Below are positions 39,769-49,682 of a stretch of DNA of 64,000 nucleotides, in pieces; positions within the stretch are counted from its first letter, which is position 1, and each line of letters begins with the position of its first letter. The notes under the pieces are model-generated. The model ran no database searches. It was not told the origin of the DNA and was given only the letters and a program-made list of their open reading frames with translations. The translations under genes and the position numbers were made by a program. The DNA lies in contig NZ_CP048817.1 in the NCBI RefSeq assembly GCF_014171475.1, forward strand, positions 2,728,001-2,792,000. The letters run 5' to 3'. The DNA comes from Sphingomonas sp. So64.6b. GTDB lineage: Bacteria; Pseudomonadota; Alphaproteobacteria; Sphingomonadales; Sphingomonadaceae.

Positions 39769-41414
39769 TGGCGCGCTGGACCTGGCCCAATCGGCTGGCC
39801 ACGCTGGCCCGGGAAAGTCGCGGCGGCGTGACCGTTCTCGTCGCGGGCGCGATGCTGATGACGATCGGCGCCGCGGCGGTGGCGGTCGATGTCGGATCGA
39901 TCTATCTCGGCGAGCGTCAGTTGCAGGGTGTCGCGGATGCCGCGGCGCTCGCCGCAGCCAATGCGAGCAACAGCCCCCAAGCCGCAGCGAACGCTGTTAT
40001 CACCGCCAATCGCAACGGCAATGCCCATCTGGTGACGCTGGTCGGGGGGAGTTACACCCCCGATGAGACACTTGCCGTGAATCAGCGCTTCGTTCCCGGT
40101 GGCACGCCAGCCAATGCGGTGAAGATTTCGGTCGGTCAGGACGTGCCGCTATTCTTCGGTCGCGTGCTGCTTGGCCGGGCGACCACGCCGGTCGTCGCCC
40201 ATGCCTCCGCTGCGCGAACCGATATGGCCTCTTTTTCGATCGGGTCGCGCCTCGCCGCGGTGAGCGGTGGCCTGCCCGGCGCGCTGCTGTCGGGGCTCGC
40301 CGGCACCAGTCTGAACCTGTCGGTGATGGATTATAACGCGCTGGTCGGCGCCAATATCGATCTGCTGGCCTTTTCCGATGCGTTGCGTACCCAATTGCAC
40401 CTTGGCGCGGCGACCTTCGCGGAGACGCTGGACGCAACCGCAACCCTGCCCCAGATCCTCAATGCGCTGGCCGCCACGACCAGCGATCCAACCGCGGCGG
40501 CGGCCTATCGGTCGATGGCGCTCAAGGTGCCGCCCACCTCGGTCAAGCTTTCCAATCTGATCGATCTCGGCCCGCTCGGGTCGGATGTCACCGCCAATCC
40601 GGCATCGTCGGTCCAGACCGATGGGTATGCCATCGTCCGGGAAGTGCTCGAACTGGCCAATGGCGGGCGCCAGGTCGCGCTCGATCTCGGCGTGTCGTTG
40701 CCGGGGCTCCTGTCGACCAAGCTCTATCTCGCGATCGGCAACCGTCCGGCACACTCGCCTTGGCTCACTGTCACCAAGGACAACAGGACGATCGTCCGTA
40801 CCGCCCAGACCCGATTGTTTCTCGATACCAAGATCGCCGGTGGCGCGACGCTCGGCTTGGTGTCAGTGCGCGTACCGATCTTCATCGAACTGGCCGAGGC
40901 ACAGGCCACGCTGGCGGCGATCTCGTGCCCGGCAGGTCAGGCCGAGGCAAGCGTCACCTTGGACGTGACGCCAGCGGTCGGGCAAATCAGGATTGCCGAT
41001 TTCGACACGACGGCACTGGGCAATTTCAACACACCGCTCGATTTCCGCCGCGCGACCATCGCTCATGCCTTGCTGGTCGACGTGACGGGCCAGGCGGCGG
41101 TGAGCTTGGGCGGGGTGTCGCCCCAGCCGGTCACCTTCTCGGCGAGCGATATCGCCACGCATCAGGTCAAGACGGTGTCGACCAACGACGTGCTGCAAGG
41201 CGTGGCCACCTCGCTGATCAGTCAGGTCGACTTGCGCGCGGTCGGCCTCAGCCTTTCGCCGATAACCGCTGTGGTGGGCGCGTTGCTCACGCCGGTTGCC
41301 CCGGTGCTGGACGGCCTGATCGACCAGGTAACCAGCCTGCTCGGCGTGCGGCTGGGTCAAGCGGACGTACAGATTAATGGCCTGCGCTGTGGCCGGCCAA
41401 TGCTGGTGGGATAA
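39768..41414 (+). CDS. TadG-like membrane-anchored protein
   Basis: The 548-residue product has a short cytoplasmic start, one helix (about 20-42, VTVLVAGAMLMTIGAAAVAVDVG), the SIYLGERQLQGVADAAALAAA motif of the TadG N-terminal domain, and a long beta-rich extracytoplasmic part. ATG 39768 overlaps the tadE stop (TGATG); a GTG one codon upstream is possible. With TadE it may form a surface structure or a sensor, but no secretion ATPase or platform genes are nearby. Confidence 0.75.
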   Translation: MARWTWPNRLATLARESRGGVTVLVAGAMLMTIGAAAVAVDVGSIYLGERQLQGVADAAALAAANASNSPQAAANAVITANRNGNAHLVTLVGGSYTPDETLAVNQRFVPGGTPANAVKISVGQDVPLFFGRVLLGRATTPVVAHASAARTDMASFSIGSRLAAVSGGLPGALLSGLAGTSLNLSVMDYNALVGANIDLLAFSDALRTQLHLGAATFAETLDATATLPQILNALAATTSDPTAAAAYRSMALKVPPTSVKLSNLIDLGPLGSDVTANPASSVQTDGYAIVREVLELANGGRQVALDLGVSLPGLLSTKLYLAIGNRPAHSPWLTVTKDNRTIVRTAQTRLFLDTKIAGGATLGLVSVRVPIFIELAEAQATLAAISCPAGQAEASVTLDVTPAVGQIRIADFDTTALGNFNTPLDFRRATIAHALLVDVTGQAAVSLGGVSPQPVTFSASDIATHQVKTVSTNDVLQGVATSLISQVDLRAVGLSLSPITAVVGALLTPVAPVLDGLIDQVTSLLGVRLGQADVQINGLRCGRPMLVG

Positions 41415-41447
41415 GATGATGTGGACCGTAAGGCCGGGGGGCGGGAG

Positions 41448-41819
41448 ATGAGTGATCGGGTGAAATTATCCTGGGTCAATGACAGTCGCGCATCGCAACG
41501 ATCGCTTCGGCTGCCGATCAGCCTTCCGGTCAAGGTGCGTGAACCGAGTTCATGCGCGATGGATGTCGAACTGATCGATATCTCCACGCTCGGATGCCGG
41601 ATCTGGGCTGGCTTCGCGATGCAGCCGGGCCGCACCACGATGATCATCATTCCCGGGTTCAGGCCGCTGTCATCGACCACGGTGTGGAGCCGAGAGGGCC
41701 ATGCCGGGTTCCGCTTCAGCACCGCGCTTCACCCGGCGATCGTGACACATGTGATCGGCATGGGAACCCATGCTGACCATAACAGCCATGAGCGCCGGGT
41801 CCGCCTGCGGACAGGCTGA
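41448..41819 (+). CDS. PilZ-domain protein
   Basis: The 123-residue product is a single PilZ-like domain: RSLRLPISLPVKV, a VELIDISTLGCRIWAG strand and a C-terminal GHAGFRF motif. The canonical RxxxR of c-di-GMP binding is partial (RSLRL), so c-di-GMP binding is plausible but not certain. It follows tadG by 33 bases, linking the putative pilin pair to c-di-GMP. I start at ATG 41448; a GTG 27 bases upstream is possible. Confidence 0.65.
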   Translation: MSDRVKLSWVNDSRASQRSLRLPISLPVKVREPSSCAMDVELIDISTLGCRIWAGFAMQPGRTTMIIIPGFRPLSSTTVWSREGHAGFRFSTALHPAIVTHVIGMGTHADHNSHERRVRLRTG

Positions 41820-41842
41820 ACACAGCCCTGCCTCGAATAACC

Positions 41843-42331
41843 CTAGACCGGCCGTGCCGACACCGTATCGGCCAGAAACGCGAGGATTGCCGCCTCGTCC
41901 TTCTTCGCGGTCCAGGTGCCGAGCCGGTAGAGCAAGCCGCCGAACGCCATCATGCCGAGCGGTATCGCGATCATCGGCCATGCGTCGCCGAACGGCGTGC
42001 CCGCTGCGATCATCCCGCCGCCGGCGAGCGCCAGAAACACCGTGAGAAATCCGAACCAGCAGCCCAGGAAAACGGTCGCGCTGCGCGGCGTGCCGATCCG
42101 GCCTTCGATCCGCGTGCCGCCGCCGTCAGGCTCCATGGTCGCGGTCAGGTTGCTGGCGAAGCTGTTCTGAACATTGGGCCGAAAATAGAACAGCATCATG
42201 CTTTGATCCGTCCCTTGCCCGGTCACGCAAGCCGCCTTCACTTGCCTGTCGCGACCGCCGAGTACGGTCTTGAGCCTGGTCGCGAGCGCGACCGGATCGA
42301 GCGGCGATTTGAGCGTGATCGCGCGTGCCAT
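41843..42331 (-). CDS. Membrane protein, unknown
   Basis: The 162-residue protein has a soluble N-terminal part (about 1-80) and two helices (about 85-107 and 113-135). No family recognised. GGAGGGAAG lies just upstream of ATG 42331. It follows the DMT permease gene by 25 bases on the minus strand. Confidence 0.65.
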   Translation of the reverse strand: MARAITLKSPLDPVALATRLKTVLGGRDRQVKAACVTGQGTDQSMMLFYFRPNVQNSFASNLTATMEPDGGGTRIEGRIGTPRSATVFLGCWFGFLTVFLALAGGGMIAAGTPFGDAWPMIAIPLGMMAFGGLLYRLGTWTAKKDEAAILAFLADTVSARPV

Positions 42332-42356
42332 AATTCTTCCCTCCCCGTATTTCCCC

Positions 42357-43277
42357 TCAAAGCGCCCCACCGAGCGCCAGTGCGACGCCCACCGCCACCA
42401 GCAGCAACCCGATCGCCTCACTGCGCGCAATCCGTTCGCCGAGATAGAAATGCGCGAATCCCATGGTGAACGCCACCTCGACCTGCCCGACGATCCGCAC
42501 CAGCGCGACCGGCGCGGTGGCGAAGCCGGTGAACCAGCATGCCGATCCAAGCGACGACATCAGCCCGACTTGGCCCGCCACGCGCCAGTTGGCGAACACC
42601 TTCGCCACCTGATCGCGCTCACGCCGCATGATATAGCCGCCCTGCAACAGCGTCTGCAGCGCCACGGTCGTGACAAGCACGATCAGCGCCGCGCGCAGCT
42701 TGTCGTCGGTGGCGACTTCGAACGTCGCGCGGCGGATCCCGATCGTCGTCAGTGCAAAGAAGAAACCCGAGGCGATGCCATAACGCGCCGCCGGCTGTCC
42801 CAGCGAACGGATGAGTTCGCCGAACCCCATCCGCTTGCCGCCGGTCGACAGCATCATGATTCCGGCCACCCCAAAGCCGATGCCGAACCAAGTCAGTGGC
42901 CGAAGCCCCTCGCCCAGCAACAGGATCGACAACAGCGCACTCTGCACCGCCTCGGTCTTCGAATAGGCGGTACCGACAACGAAGTTACGTTCGTCGAACG
43001 CCATCAGCAGTAAGTTGGTCGCGACGATCTGCGCGATCCCGCCCGCAGCGCAGAATAGCAGGAACTTCGCACCAAGCGCCGGAAACGGTGCCGGCGCGAT
43101 CAGCCATTGATAAGCGATGACGAACAGGATCGCGAACGGCAGGCCATAGAGATAGCGCATCAGCCCCGCCGCATTGACCGAAAGATCCCGGCCGACCTTG
43201 CGCTGCACCGCCGTGCGCCACGCCTGCAACGCGCCGGCGAACACCGTCGCCGGCAGCCAGATTGGCAGGACGATCAT
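42357..43277 (-). CDS. EamA/DMT-superfamily permease
   Basis: The 306-residue protein has ten predicted helices in two five-helix halves, as in drug/metabolite exporters. No substrate motif is readable. It follows the GNAT gene by 13 bases on the minus strand. Likely inner-membrane export. Confidence 0.8.
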   Translation of the reverse strand: MIVLPIWLPATVFAGALQAWRTAVQRKVGRDLSVNAAGLMRYLYGLPFAILFVIAYQWLIAPAPFPALGAKFLLFCAAGGIAQIVATNLLLMAFDERNFVVGTAYSKTEAVQSALLSILLLGEGLRPLTWFGIGFGVAGIMMLSTGGKRMGFGELIRSLGQPAARYGIASGFFFALTTIGIRRATFEVATDDKLRAALIVLVTTVALQTLLQGGYIMRRERDQVAKVFANWRVAGQVGLMSSLGSACWFTGFATAPVALVRIVGQVEVAFTMGFAHFYLGERIARSEAIGLLLVAVGVALALGGAL

Positions 43278-43290
43278 CGCCGGCGGTACT

Positions 43291-43944
43291 TCAACGGATC
43301 AGATCGACGTGAGACGGCATTGCATCGATCATCTTCGCCAGCTCGTCGTCAGGAACGGCGCGGTCATAGGCTCCGCGATATATATCTTCGATCCAGGCCG
43401 TTACTTCGCCCCGCATGACCTGGGTTCGCCCCTCACCAGGCCAGATCATCAAGTCGAGTTCGGGCGGCGAGTCAGCGCCGATCCTGGGCATCCGATACTC
43501 AACGCCCGTGACCTGCCGCGCGCCCAATCGAACGTAGAACTGCTTGCGGCGACGGCGCATCTCCAGGTCGCTGCTGTCCTGACGATCGCTATCGACTTCA
43601 ATCACCAGACTATGACTGCCGATCCGATCGAGCACGGCGCGAAACATCTCCGCGCCAAGCCCTCGCCCGCGCGCCGCGACCGAGGTTCCGAGATATTCCA
43701 GCAATGCCATCGGTTGGCGGTCCGACAGGAAAAGAACCGCGAACGACATCACCTGATCGTCGATTTCGCCGATCAGGATGCGATAGTCGGGCCGGGTCGC
43801 AAGCGCCGCGATCTGCTCGCGCGTCTTGCGCTCGCTCGCCGGAAGCGCGTCGCAGAAAATCTCGTAGAAACCGTCAAAGGCCGGCCCTTCGGCGACACTC
43901 AGTTGCGCGATCCGCAACTCCCCACGGGACGGCCTTTGCGTCAC
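43291..43944 (-). CDS. GNAT family acetyltransferase
   Basis: The 217-residue protein has a GNAT core: the SFAVLFLSD strand, and the acetyl-CoA loop VAARGRGLGAEMF (RGxG/A). It starts at GTG 43944, overlapping the fumarase stop as GTGA. Substrate unknown. It is coupled to the fumarase gene upstream. Confidence 0.75.
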   Translation of the reverse strand: MTQRPSRGELRIAQLSVAEGPAFDGFYEIFCDALPASERKTREQIAALATRPDYRILIGEIDDQVMSFAVLFLSDRQPMALLEYLGTSVAARGRGLGAEMFRAVLDRIGSHSLVIEVDSDRQDSSDLEMRRRRKQFYVRLGARQVTGVEYRMPRIGADSPPELDLMIWPGEGRTQVMRGEVTAWIEDIYRGAYDRAVPDDELAKMIDAMPSHVDLIR

Positions 43945-45461
43945 GCGTTCTCCAGCGCCTGTCTGGCGATCTTTTCCTTCCACACCAACGGCGCAAGCGT
44001 GTGCACATTGGCCCCGCTCGAATCGACCGCCACGGTGACCGGGAAATCGCTCACCTCGAATTCGTAGATCGCCTCCATGCCAAGATCCTCGAAGCCGACG
44101 ATTTTCGATCCCTTGATCGCACGCGCAACGAGATAGGCGGCGCCACCGACCGCCATCAGATAGGCGCTCTTCGCCTCGGCGATCGCCTTGGTTGCGTCGG
44201 GCCCGCGCTCGGCCTTGCCGACCATCGCGAGCAAGCCCTGATCGAGCATCATGCGCGTGAACTTGTCCATCCGGGTCGCGGTGGTCGGGCCGGCCGGGCC
44301 GACCACTTCCTCGCCGACCGGATCGACCGGACCGACGTAATAGATCACGCGGCCGGCGAACTCGACCGGCAGCGGCTCGCCCGCATCGAGCATGTCCTTG
44401 ATCCGCTTGTGCGCGGCGTCGCGCCCGGTGAGCATCTTGCCGTTGAGGAGCAAGCGGTCGCCCTGCTTCCAGCCTTGCACCATCTCCGGCGTCAGTGTGT
44501 CGAGATCGACGCGGATCGCCGCCTTGTCCGGCGTCCAGTTGACGTCGGGCCACTCCTCCAGCTTGGGCGCTTCGAGATAGGCAGGGCCGGAGCCGTCGAG
44601 CGTGAAATGCGCGTGGCGCGTTGCCGCGCAATTGGGGATCATCGCCACCGGCTTCGACGCGGCGTGCGTCGGCCAGTCGAAGATCTTCACATCGAGGATG
44701 GTCGACAGCCCGCCAAGTCCCTGCGCGCCGATACCCAGCGCATTGACCTTGTCGTAGATCTCGATGCGCAGCTTCTCGATATCGTTCTGGGGCCCACGCT
44801 CCTTCAGCTGCGCCATGTCGATCGCACCCATCAGGCTCTGCTTGGCGAGCAGCATCGATTTCTCGGCGGTGCCGCCGATGCCGATGCCGAGCATGCCCGG
44901 CGGGCACCAGCCGGCGCCCATTTGCGGCAGCATCTCGAGCACCCAGTCGACGATCGAATCGCTTGGGTTCATCATCTTGAACTTGGACTTGTTCTCGCTG
45001 CCGCCGCCCTTCGCCGCGACGTCGATCGACACCGTCTTGCCCGGCACCATCTCAACATTGAGCACGCTCGGCGTGTTGTCCTTGGTGTTGCGGCGCGTAA
45101 AGGCCGGATCGGCGAGGATCGAAGCGCGCAGCTTGTTCTCGGGGTTGAGATAGGCGCGACGCACGCCCTCATCGACCACTTCCTGCAAACTGCGGTCGCC
45201 CTTTTCGAGCCGGCAATCCTGGCCCCATTTGATGAATATGGTAACGATGCCGGTATCCTGGCAGATCGGGCGATGCCCCTCGGCGCACATACGGCTGTTG
45301 GTCAGGATCTGCGCGATCGCATCCTTTGCCGCCGGGCTTTGTTCCGCTTCATAAGCGACGCCAAGCGCGCGGATATAGTCCATCGGATGGTAATAGCTGA
45401 TGAACTGCAACGCGTCGGCGACGCTCTCAATCAGGTCGGCTTCGCGGATAATCACTGTCAT
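43941..45461 (-). CDS. Class I fumarate hydratase (Fe-S)
   Basis: The 506-residue oxygen-sensitive enzyme converts fumarate to malate with a 4Fe-4S cluster. The N-terminal alpha domain has CAEGHRPICQDTG, with one cluster cysteine, and the later PPGMLGIGIGG stretch; the beta domain carries YVGPVDPVGEEVVGPAGPTT. Start ATG 45461. It is the only citric-acid-cycle gene here and is followed by the coupled GNAT. Confidence 0.94.
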   Translation of the reverse strand: MTVIIREADLIESVADALQFISYYHPMDYIRALGVAYEAEQSPAAKDAIAQILTNSRMCAEGHRPICQDTGIVTIFIKWGQDCRLEKGDRSLQEVVDEGVRRAYLNPENKLRASILADPAFTRRNTKDNTPSVLNVEMVPGKTVSIDVAAKGGGSENKSKFKMMNPSDSIVDWVLEMLPQMGAGWCPPGMLGIGIGGTAEKSMLLAKQSLMGAIDMAQLKERGPQNDIEKLRIEIYDKVNALGIGAQGLGGLSTILDVKIFDWPTHAASKPVAMIPNCAATRHAHFTLDGSGPAYLEAPKLEEWPDVNWTPDKAAIRVDLDTLTPEMVQGWKQGDRLLLNGKMLTGRDAAHKRIKDMLDAGEPLPVEFAGRVIYYVGPVDPVGEEVVGPAGPTTATRMDKFTRMMLDQGLLAMVGKAERGPDATKAIAEAKSAYLMAVGGAAYLVARAIKGSKIVGFEDLGMEAIYEFEVSDFPVTVAVDSSGANVHTLAPLVWKEKIARQALENA

Positions 45462-45595
45462 GGTCGGTTCCCGGCACTGGCTTGGCGCCGTCCATATGCG
45501 CAGCATGGCGGTCGGCCAAGCCCCTCAGGCCGCCGATGCCGTTAACCAATCCATGTTGGCAATTCGGAAACGCCTTGCCGCTAACGCCGCGATCG

Positions 45596-48238
45596 ATGAT
45601 CGGGTCTCTCAATCCTTTTCCCTGGGCACGGCGATCAATTGCGTCGCTGTGGCACGACCTGTCGCTCGGCGCCAATGAGGAACGGCCGCTCGATGCGCAT
45701 CACGCACAGTTCGAGCAGGCGGCAACCGCCTGGCCCGCCGCTCTGCTCGCGCAGATTCTTGCCACCGCGATGCTCGCGGCGACCGCTGGTTCGACCGGAC
45801 CCACGGCGTTGCTCGATGCGATCCTGCTGTGCGGCGCGGCGACCGGATTGTTCGCGATGGCCGCGCTGGCATTGCTCAAAATACGCGCGGTGCGATGCTG
45901 GCTGCCGCATATCCAGGTACGGCTGTCGCTGATCTATGCCGCTGGACTTGGCGCCGGGCTGTTCGCAATGCTGTGGCTGACCACAAGATTGCCGGCCGGT
46001 ACGCTGCAACTGGCCAGCTTCGTTGCGGTATTCAGCGCGATCATCGTCACCGCACTGGCGTTGCAAGCGTTGCGCGCGGGCATGCTCGCCTTTGCCGCCG
46101 CGCTGGTCACGACCATCGCCGTGCTGACCGGCTTCGGTCTCGTCACCGGCATCGCCTGTGTCTTTCTCGGCTGCCTGACGGTCGCCACGGGCAGTCTTGC
46201 CCGGCTCGATCAGGCCATGGCCGAGGAGCGCGAGACCCATGACAATGATGGCAAGCTTGCGCTGCGTCTGATCCGTGAATTCGAAGATCATGGCAGTGGC
46301 TGGTTCTGGCAGACCGACCGCCACGGCCGCATCGTTTATCTGTCGCCACAGGTTGCGAACGAAGTCGGCGGCACGACCACGCCGGCAGTCGGATCGCTGC
46401 TGACCCACGTCTTCAAGGTCGACAGCATGTCACCCGAATCCGAACGGACGCTGGGCTTCCACCTTTCCTCCCGCACATCCTTTTCGGGTTATTCGGTGCG
46501 CGCCGCGGCGGGTGTAGCGGAACGTTGGTGGTCGATCTCGGGCCGGCCGATCCTCGACGAGCTTAACCGCTTCCAGGGTTTTATCGGCAATGGCAGCGAC
46601 CTGACTGAAAAACGCAAGTCGGAAGCGGAGATTACCCGGCTCGCTTTGTTCGACAGCCTGACCGGCCTTGCCAATCGTCAGCGCATGCGCCTCGCGCTCG
46701 ATCAGACACTTGCTTCGCATGGTGGCGGATATCATTCCCCAGCGTTGCTCCTGCTCGATCTCGATCGGTTCAAGGCGGTCAACGACACGCTCGGTCATCA
46801 GACCGGCGACGCGTTGCTCAAACAGGTCAGCCAGCGATTGCAACGCAGCGTCGGCGAGGCCGGGCTGGTCGGCCGGATCGGCGGCGACGAGTTCGAGGTC
46901 GTGCTGCCGCGCGAAGCCAATCGCGACCGGCTGGCCGAACTCGCCCGGGCAATCATCGCCGCTGTGTCCCAGCCCTATTTCATCGAGGGCTCGTCGATCA
47001 CGATCGGCTGTTCGATCGGTATCGCCATCGCGCCGGATGATGGGGAGGATTCGGAGACGCTGGTGCGCAACGCCGATCTCGCACTCTACGCGGCAAAGGC
47101 CGATGGCCGTGGCATCCACCGCTTCTATCGCGAGGAATTGCTCCACGGCGCACAGAATCGCCGGCAGCTCGAGGACGATTTGCGCAATGCACTCGTCCAG
47201 AATGAATTCCATGTCGCCTATCAACCGGTGGTCAGCACCAGGACAGAGCGGATCGTCGGTTATGAAGCGCTGCTGCGCTGGGACCATCCGACGCGCGGCG
47301 CAGTCAGCCCGGCAGAGTTCATCCCGGTCGCCGAGGATTGCGGGCTGATCGAGGCGATCGGCGAATGGGTGCTGCGCACCGCCTGCGCCGATGCGGCGAC
47401 CTGGCCGCGCAATATCCGCGTCGCGGTCAATGTCTCGCCGATCCAGTTCGCCAACCCCGCCCTTACCGCGGTGGTCACCAATGCGCTGGCGCGGTCGGGT
47501 ATCAGCCCGGCGCGGCTCGAGCTCGAAATAACCGAGGGCGTATTCCTCAACGAGGATGCTTCGTCGGAGCAGATGTTCAAGAACCTCAAGGCGATCGGCG
47601 TGCGCCTTGCGCTCGACGATTTCGGCACCGGCTATTCCTCGCTCGGCTATCTCAAGAAGGCGCCGTTCGACAAGATCAAGATCGATCAGAGCTTCGTGCG
47701 CGGCGCGGCGGTTGCCGGCAACCGCAATGCCGCGATCATCAAGGCGATCGTCACCCTGGCCGACACGCTTGGCATGGAAACCACCGCCGAGGGTGTCGAA
47801 GTGCAGGATGAGATCGAACTGATCCGCGAACTCGGCTGCAGCCACATCCAGGGTTATGTCTATGGCAAGGCCGCACGGGTCGCGGCGGTGCTTGAGCAGC
47901 TCGCCGCGAACAACGGCATGGCCACCGCGAGCGGCTACCGGGTCAGCCGCTCGCCACGCACCAGGATGCTGCGCAATGCGCGCGTCGCCACCGAGGGCGT
48001 CGAAGGCGAGGTCCGCATCCGCAACATGTCCTCCACCGGCGCAATGATCGACGGGATCGAGATCGACGGTAAAGTCGACGGCATCGACCTGCTGATCGAG
48101 TTGATCGAAGGCCAGATGTTCCCGGCCAAGCTGCGCTGGGCCGCCGACGGCAAGGCCGGCATCGAATTCGCGCAGCATTTCAACATGGAACGGCTGAACC
48201 CGGTCACCTCGCAATCAGCGATCCGCCGCTCGGCCTGA
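45596..48238 (+). CDS. PAS-GGDEF-EAL-PilZ cyclic-di-GMP protein
   Basis: The 880-residue protein has an N-terminal block of five to six helices (about 30-200), a PAS-like domain (about 230-350), GGDEF at 429-433, EAL at 557-559 and a C-terminal PilZ-like segment (about 785-870). EAL catalytic groups are present (ELEITEG, DDFGTGYSS, KIDQSF, TAEGVE), so phosphodiesterase activity is likely; GGDEF is intact but there is no RxxD inhibitory site. The start is uncertain; earlier ATGs exist. It is divergent from fumarase. Confidence 0.85.
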   Translation: MIGSLNPFPWARRSIASLWHDLSLGANEERPLDAHHAQFEQAATAWPAALLAQILATAMLAATAGSTGPTALLDAILLCGAATGLFAMAALALLKIRAVRCWLPHIQVRLSLIYAAGLGAGLFAMLWLTTRLPAGTLQLASFVAVFSAIIVTALALQALRAGMLAFAAALVTTIAVLTGFGLVTGIACVFLGCLTVATGSLARLDQAMAEERETHDNDGKLALRLIREFEDHGSGWFWQTDRHGRIVYLSPQVANEVGGTTTPAVGSLLTHVFKVDSMSPESERTLGFHLSSRTSFSGYSVRAAAGVAERWWSISGRPILDELNRFQGFIGNGSDLTEKRKSEAEITRLALFDSLTGLANRQRMRLALDQTLASHGGGYHSPALLLLDLDRFKAVNDTLGHQTGDALLKQVSQRLQRSVGEAGLVGRIGGDEFEVVLPREANRDRLAELARAIIAAVSQPYFIEGSSITIGCSIGIAIAPDDGEDSETLVRNADLALYAAKADGRGIHRFYREELLHGAQNRRQLEDDLRNALVQNEFHVAYQPVVSTRTERIVGYEALLRWDHPTRGAVSPAEFIPVAEDCGLIEAIGEWVLRTACADAATWPRNIRVAVNVSPIQFANPALTAVVTNALARSGISPARLELEITEGVFLNEDASSEQMFKNLKAIGVRLALDDFGTGYSSLGYLKKAPFDKIKIDQSFVRGAAVAGNRNAAIIKAIVTLADTLGMETTAEGVEVQDEIELIRELGCSHIQGYVYGKAARVAAVLEQLAANNGMATASGYRVSRSPRTRMLRNARVATEGVEGEVRIRNMSSTGAMIDGIEIDGKVDGIDLLIELIEGQMFPAKLRWAADGKAGIEFAQHFNMERLNPVTSQSAIRRSA

Positions 48239-48260
48239 GGGCGCTGGATGGCCTTGGCGG

Positions 48261-48920
48261 TCAATCCCGCCCCACCGGCGCGCCCAATGGGAAATATTCC
48301 CGGAATGGCCGCGCCTCGTCGAGCGCCCGCGCATAGGATGGCCGCGCCAGCAGCCGCCTGCGATAAGCCCACACATTGGCGAATTTCTCCGGGATCGGGT
48401 GCGTCCAGTCGGCATAAAGCAACGCCGGCGCCGCCGCGCAGTCGGCCAGGCTGAACGCGCCACCCGCTGCCCATTCCCGCGTCTCCATCCAGCGGTCGAG
48501 CACGCCATAGGCATTGTCGAGCATCGCCAGCGCTTCCTCCACGCCTTGCGGGTCGCGTCGCGCTTCCTCGCGCAGCGCGTTGAATACGACCCGACTCTGC
48601 GCGTTCATCACATAATTGTCGAAGAACCGGTCAAGCATCCTGACCTCGATCGCGACATCCGCATCATCGGGAATCAGCTTCACTGACCCGGGATGATGGA
48701 CCGCAAGATATTCGATGATCATGGTCGCCTCGGGCACGACGCGCTCGCCCTCGACAAGTAGCGGAAAGCGCTTGATCGGCCATAGTTTGGCAAACTCGCT
48801 CGCGACCGGCTCGCTACCGTCGAGCATCACGAATTCGAACGGCACGTCGTTCTCGTAAAAGGCGATCAGCGCCTTCTGGCAATAGGACGAAAACGGGTGG
48901 GCATAGAGTTTGATCGTCAT
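48261..48920 (-). CDS. Glutathione S-transferase family protein
   Basis: The 219-residue product has a thioredoxin-like N-terminal domain (LYAHPFSSYCQKALIAFYE, with SxxC where glutathione is held) and an alpha-helical C-terminal domain. It probably conjugates or reduces small electrophiles; substrate unknown. I use ATG 48920 with AGGA 9 bases upstream; ATG 48926 is the alternative. Confidence 0.85.
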   Translation of the reverse strand: MTIKLYAHPFSSYCQKALIAFYENDVPFEFVMLDGSEPVASEFAKLWPIKRFPLLVEGERVVPEATMIIEYLAVHHPGSVKLIPDDADVAIEVRMLDRFFDNYVMNAQSRVVFNALREEARRDPQGVEEALAMLDNAYGVLDRWMETREWAAGGAFSLADCAAAPALLYADWTHPIPEKFANVWAYRRRLLARPSYARALDEARPFREYFPLGAPVGRD

Positions 48921-48959
48921 GTCCATCTTTCCTGTTGCATCAAAGCCTGGACCCGATGC

Positions 48960-49604
48960 TTATTGCCGGGTCAGCACGATGTGCGCCGCATTCTCACCCC
49001 GGGCATGTTCGGTCACAGCATAGCCGAGCGCGGGCAGATCGATCCCGGCGAACAACGCCTCGCCACGACCCAGCACCACCGGCGCAATCGCGAGATGCAT
49101 CTCGTCGATCGCACCGGTGGTCAGGTATTGGCGAATGGTCGCCGATCCGCCGCCGACCCGGATATCGCGCGCGCCGGCCGCTTCCCGCGCCAGCGCCAGT
49201 GCTTCGTCGGCCCCGCCGGTCACGAAATGGAAAACGGTGCCGCCGTTCATTTCGATCGGCGGCCGGGCGTGATGAGTCAGGACGAACACCGGGCAATGAT
49301 AGGGTGGCGTATCGCCCCACCAGCCCTTCCACTCATCGTCGGGCCAGTCGCCACGAATGGGGCCGAACATGTTGCGGCCGAGAATCCACGCGCCTAGGCC
49401 GTCCATCGCCCGGGCGGCGTAGCTTTCGTCGATGCCCGTGGATCCGCCTTCCTCGCCGAACATCGTGCGAAAGGTTTTCGTGCCGAACGCCCATCCGTGC
49501 AACTCCTTGCCGCGCGCGCCAAGCGGGTTGTCCAGACTCTGGTCGGGACCAGCGCCAAAACCGTCCGCCGATATCGAAAAGCTGTTCACTCGAACTCTTG
49601 TCAT
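48960..49604 (-). CDS. RibD C-terminal/dihydrofolate-reductase-like protein
   Basis: The 214-residue protein has the reductase fold of this family (DGLGAWILGRNMFG, PVFVLTHHARPP, DIRVGGGSATIRQYL, DEMHLAIAPVVLG). Members use NADPH on unknown substrates. It is divergent from the hxlR gene with 78 bases between, typical of a regulator-target pair. Confidence 0.8.
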   Translation of the reverse strand: MTRVRVNSFSISADGFGAGPDQSLDNPLGARGKELHGWAFGTKTFRTMFGEEGGSTGIDESYAARAMDGLGAWILGRNMFGPIRGDWPDDEWKGWWGDTPPYHCPVFVLTHHARPPIEMNGGTVFHFVTGGADEALALAREAAGARDIRVGGGSATIRQYLTTGAIDEMHLAIAPVVLGRGEALFAGIDLPALGYAVTEHARGENAAHIVLTRQ

Positions 49605-49641
49605 TATCCAGCCCCTTCAAAACCGATTGCGAATCAAAAGC

Positions 49642-49678
49642 GGTTGTTGTTTTGCATAACTGATCCTATATTGCAACC
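49642..49678. promoter_or_regulatory. Candidate operator between the RibD-like gene and hxlR-family gene
   Basis: GGTTG (49642-49646) and CAACC (49674-49678) frame a 37-base segment in the divergent promoter; TTGC-type repeats recur nearby (49627, 49652, 49671). Only weak evidence for an HxlR site. Confidence 0.3.
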
Positions 49679-49682
49679 AGTC

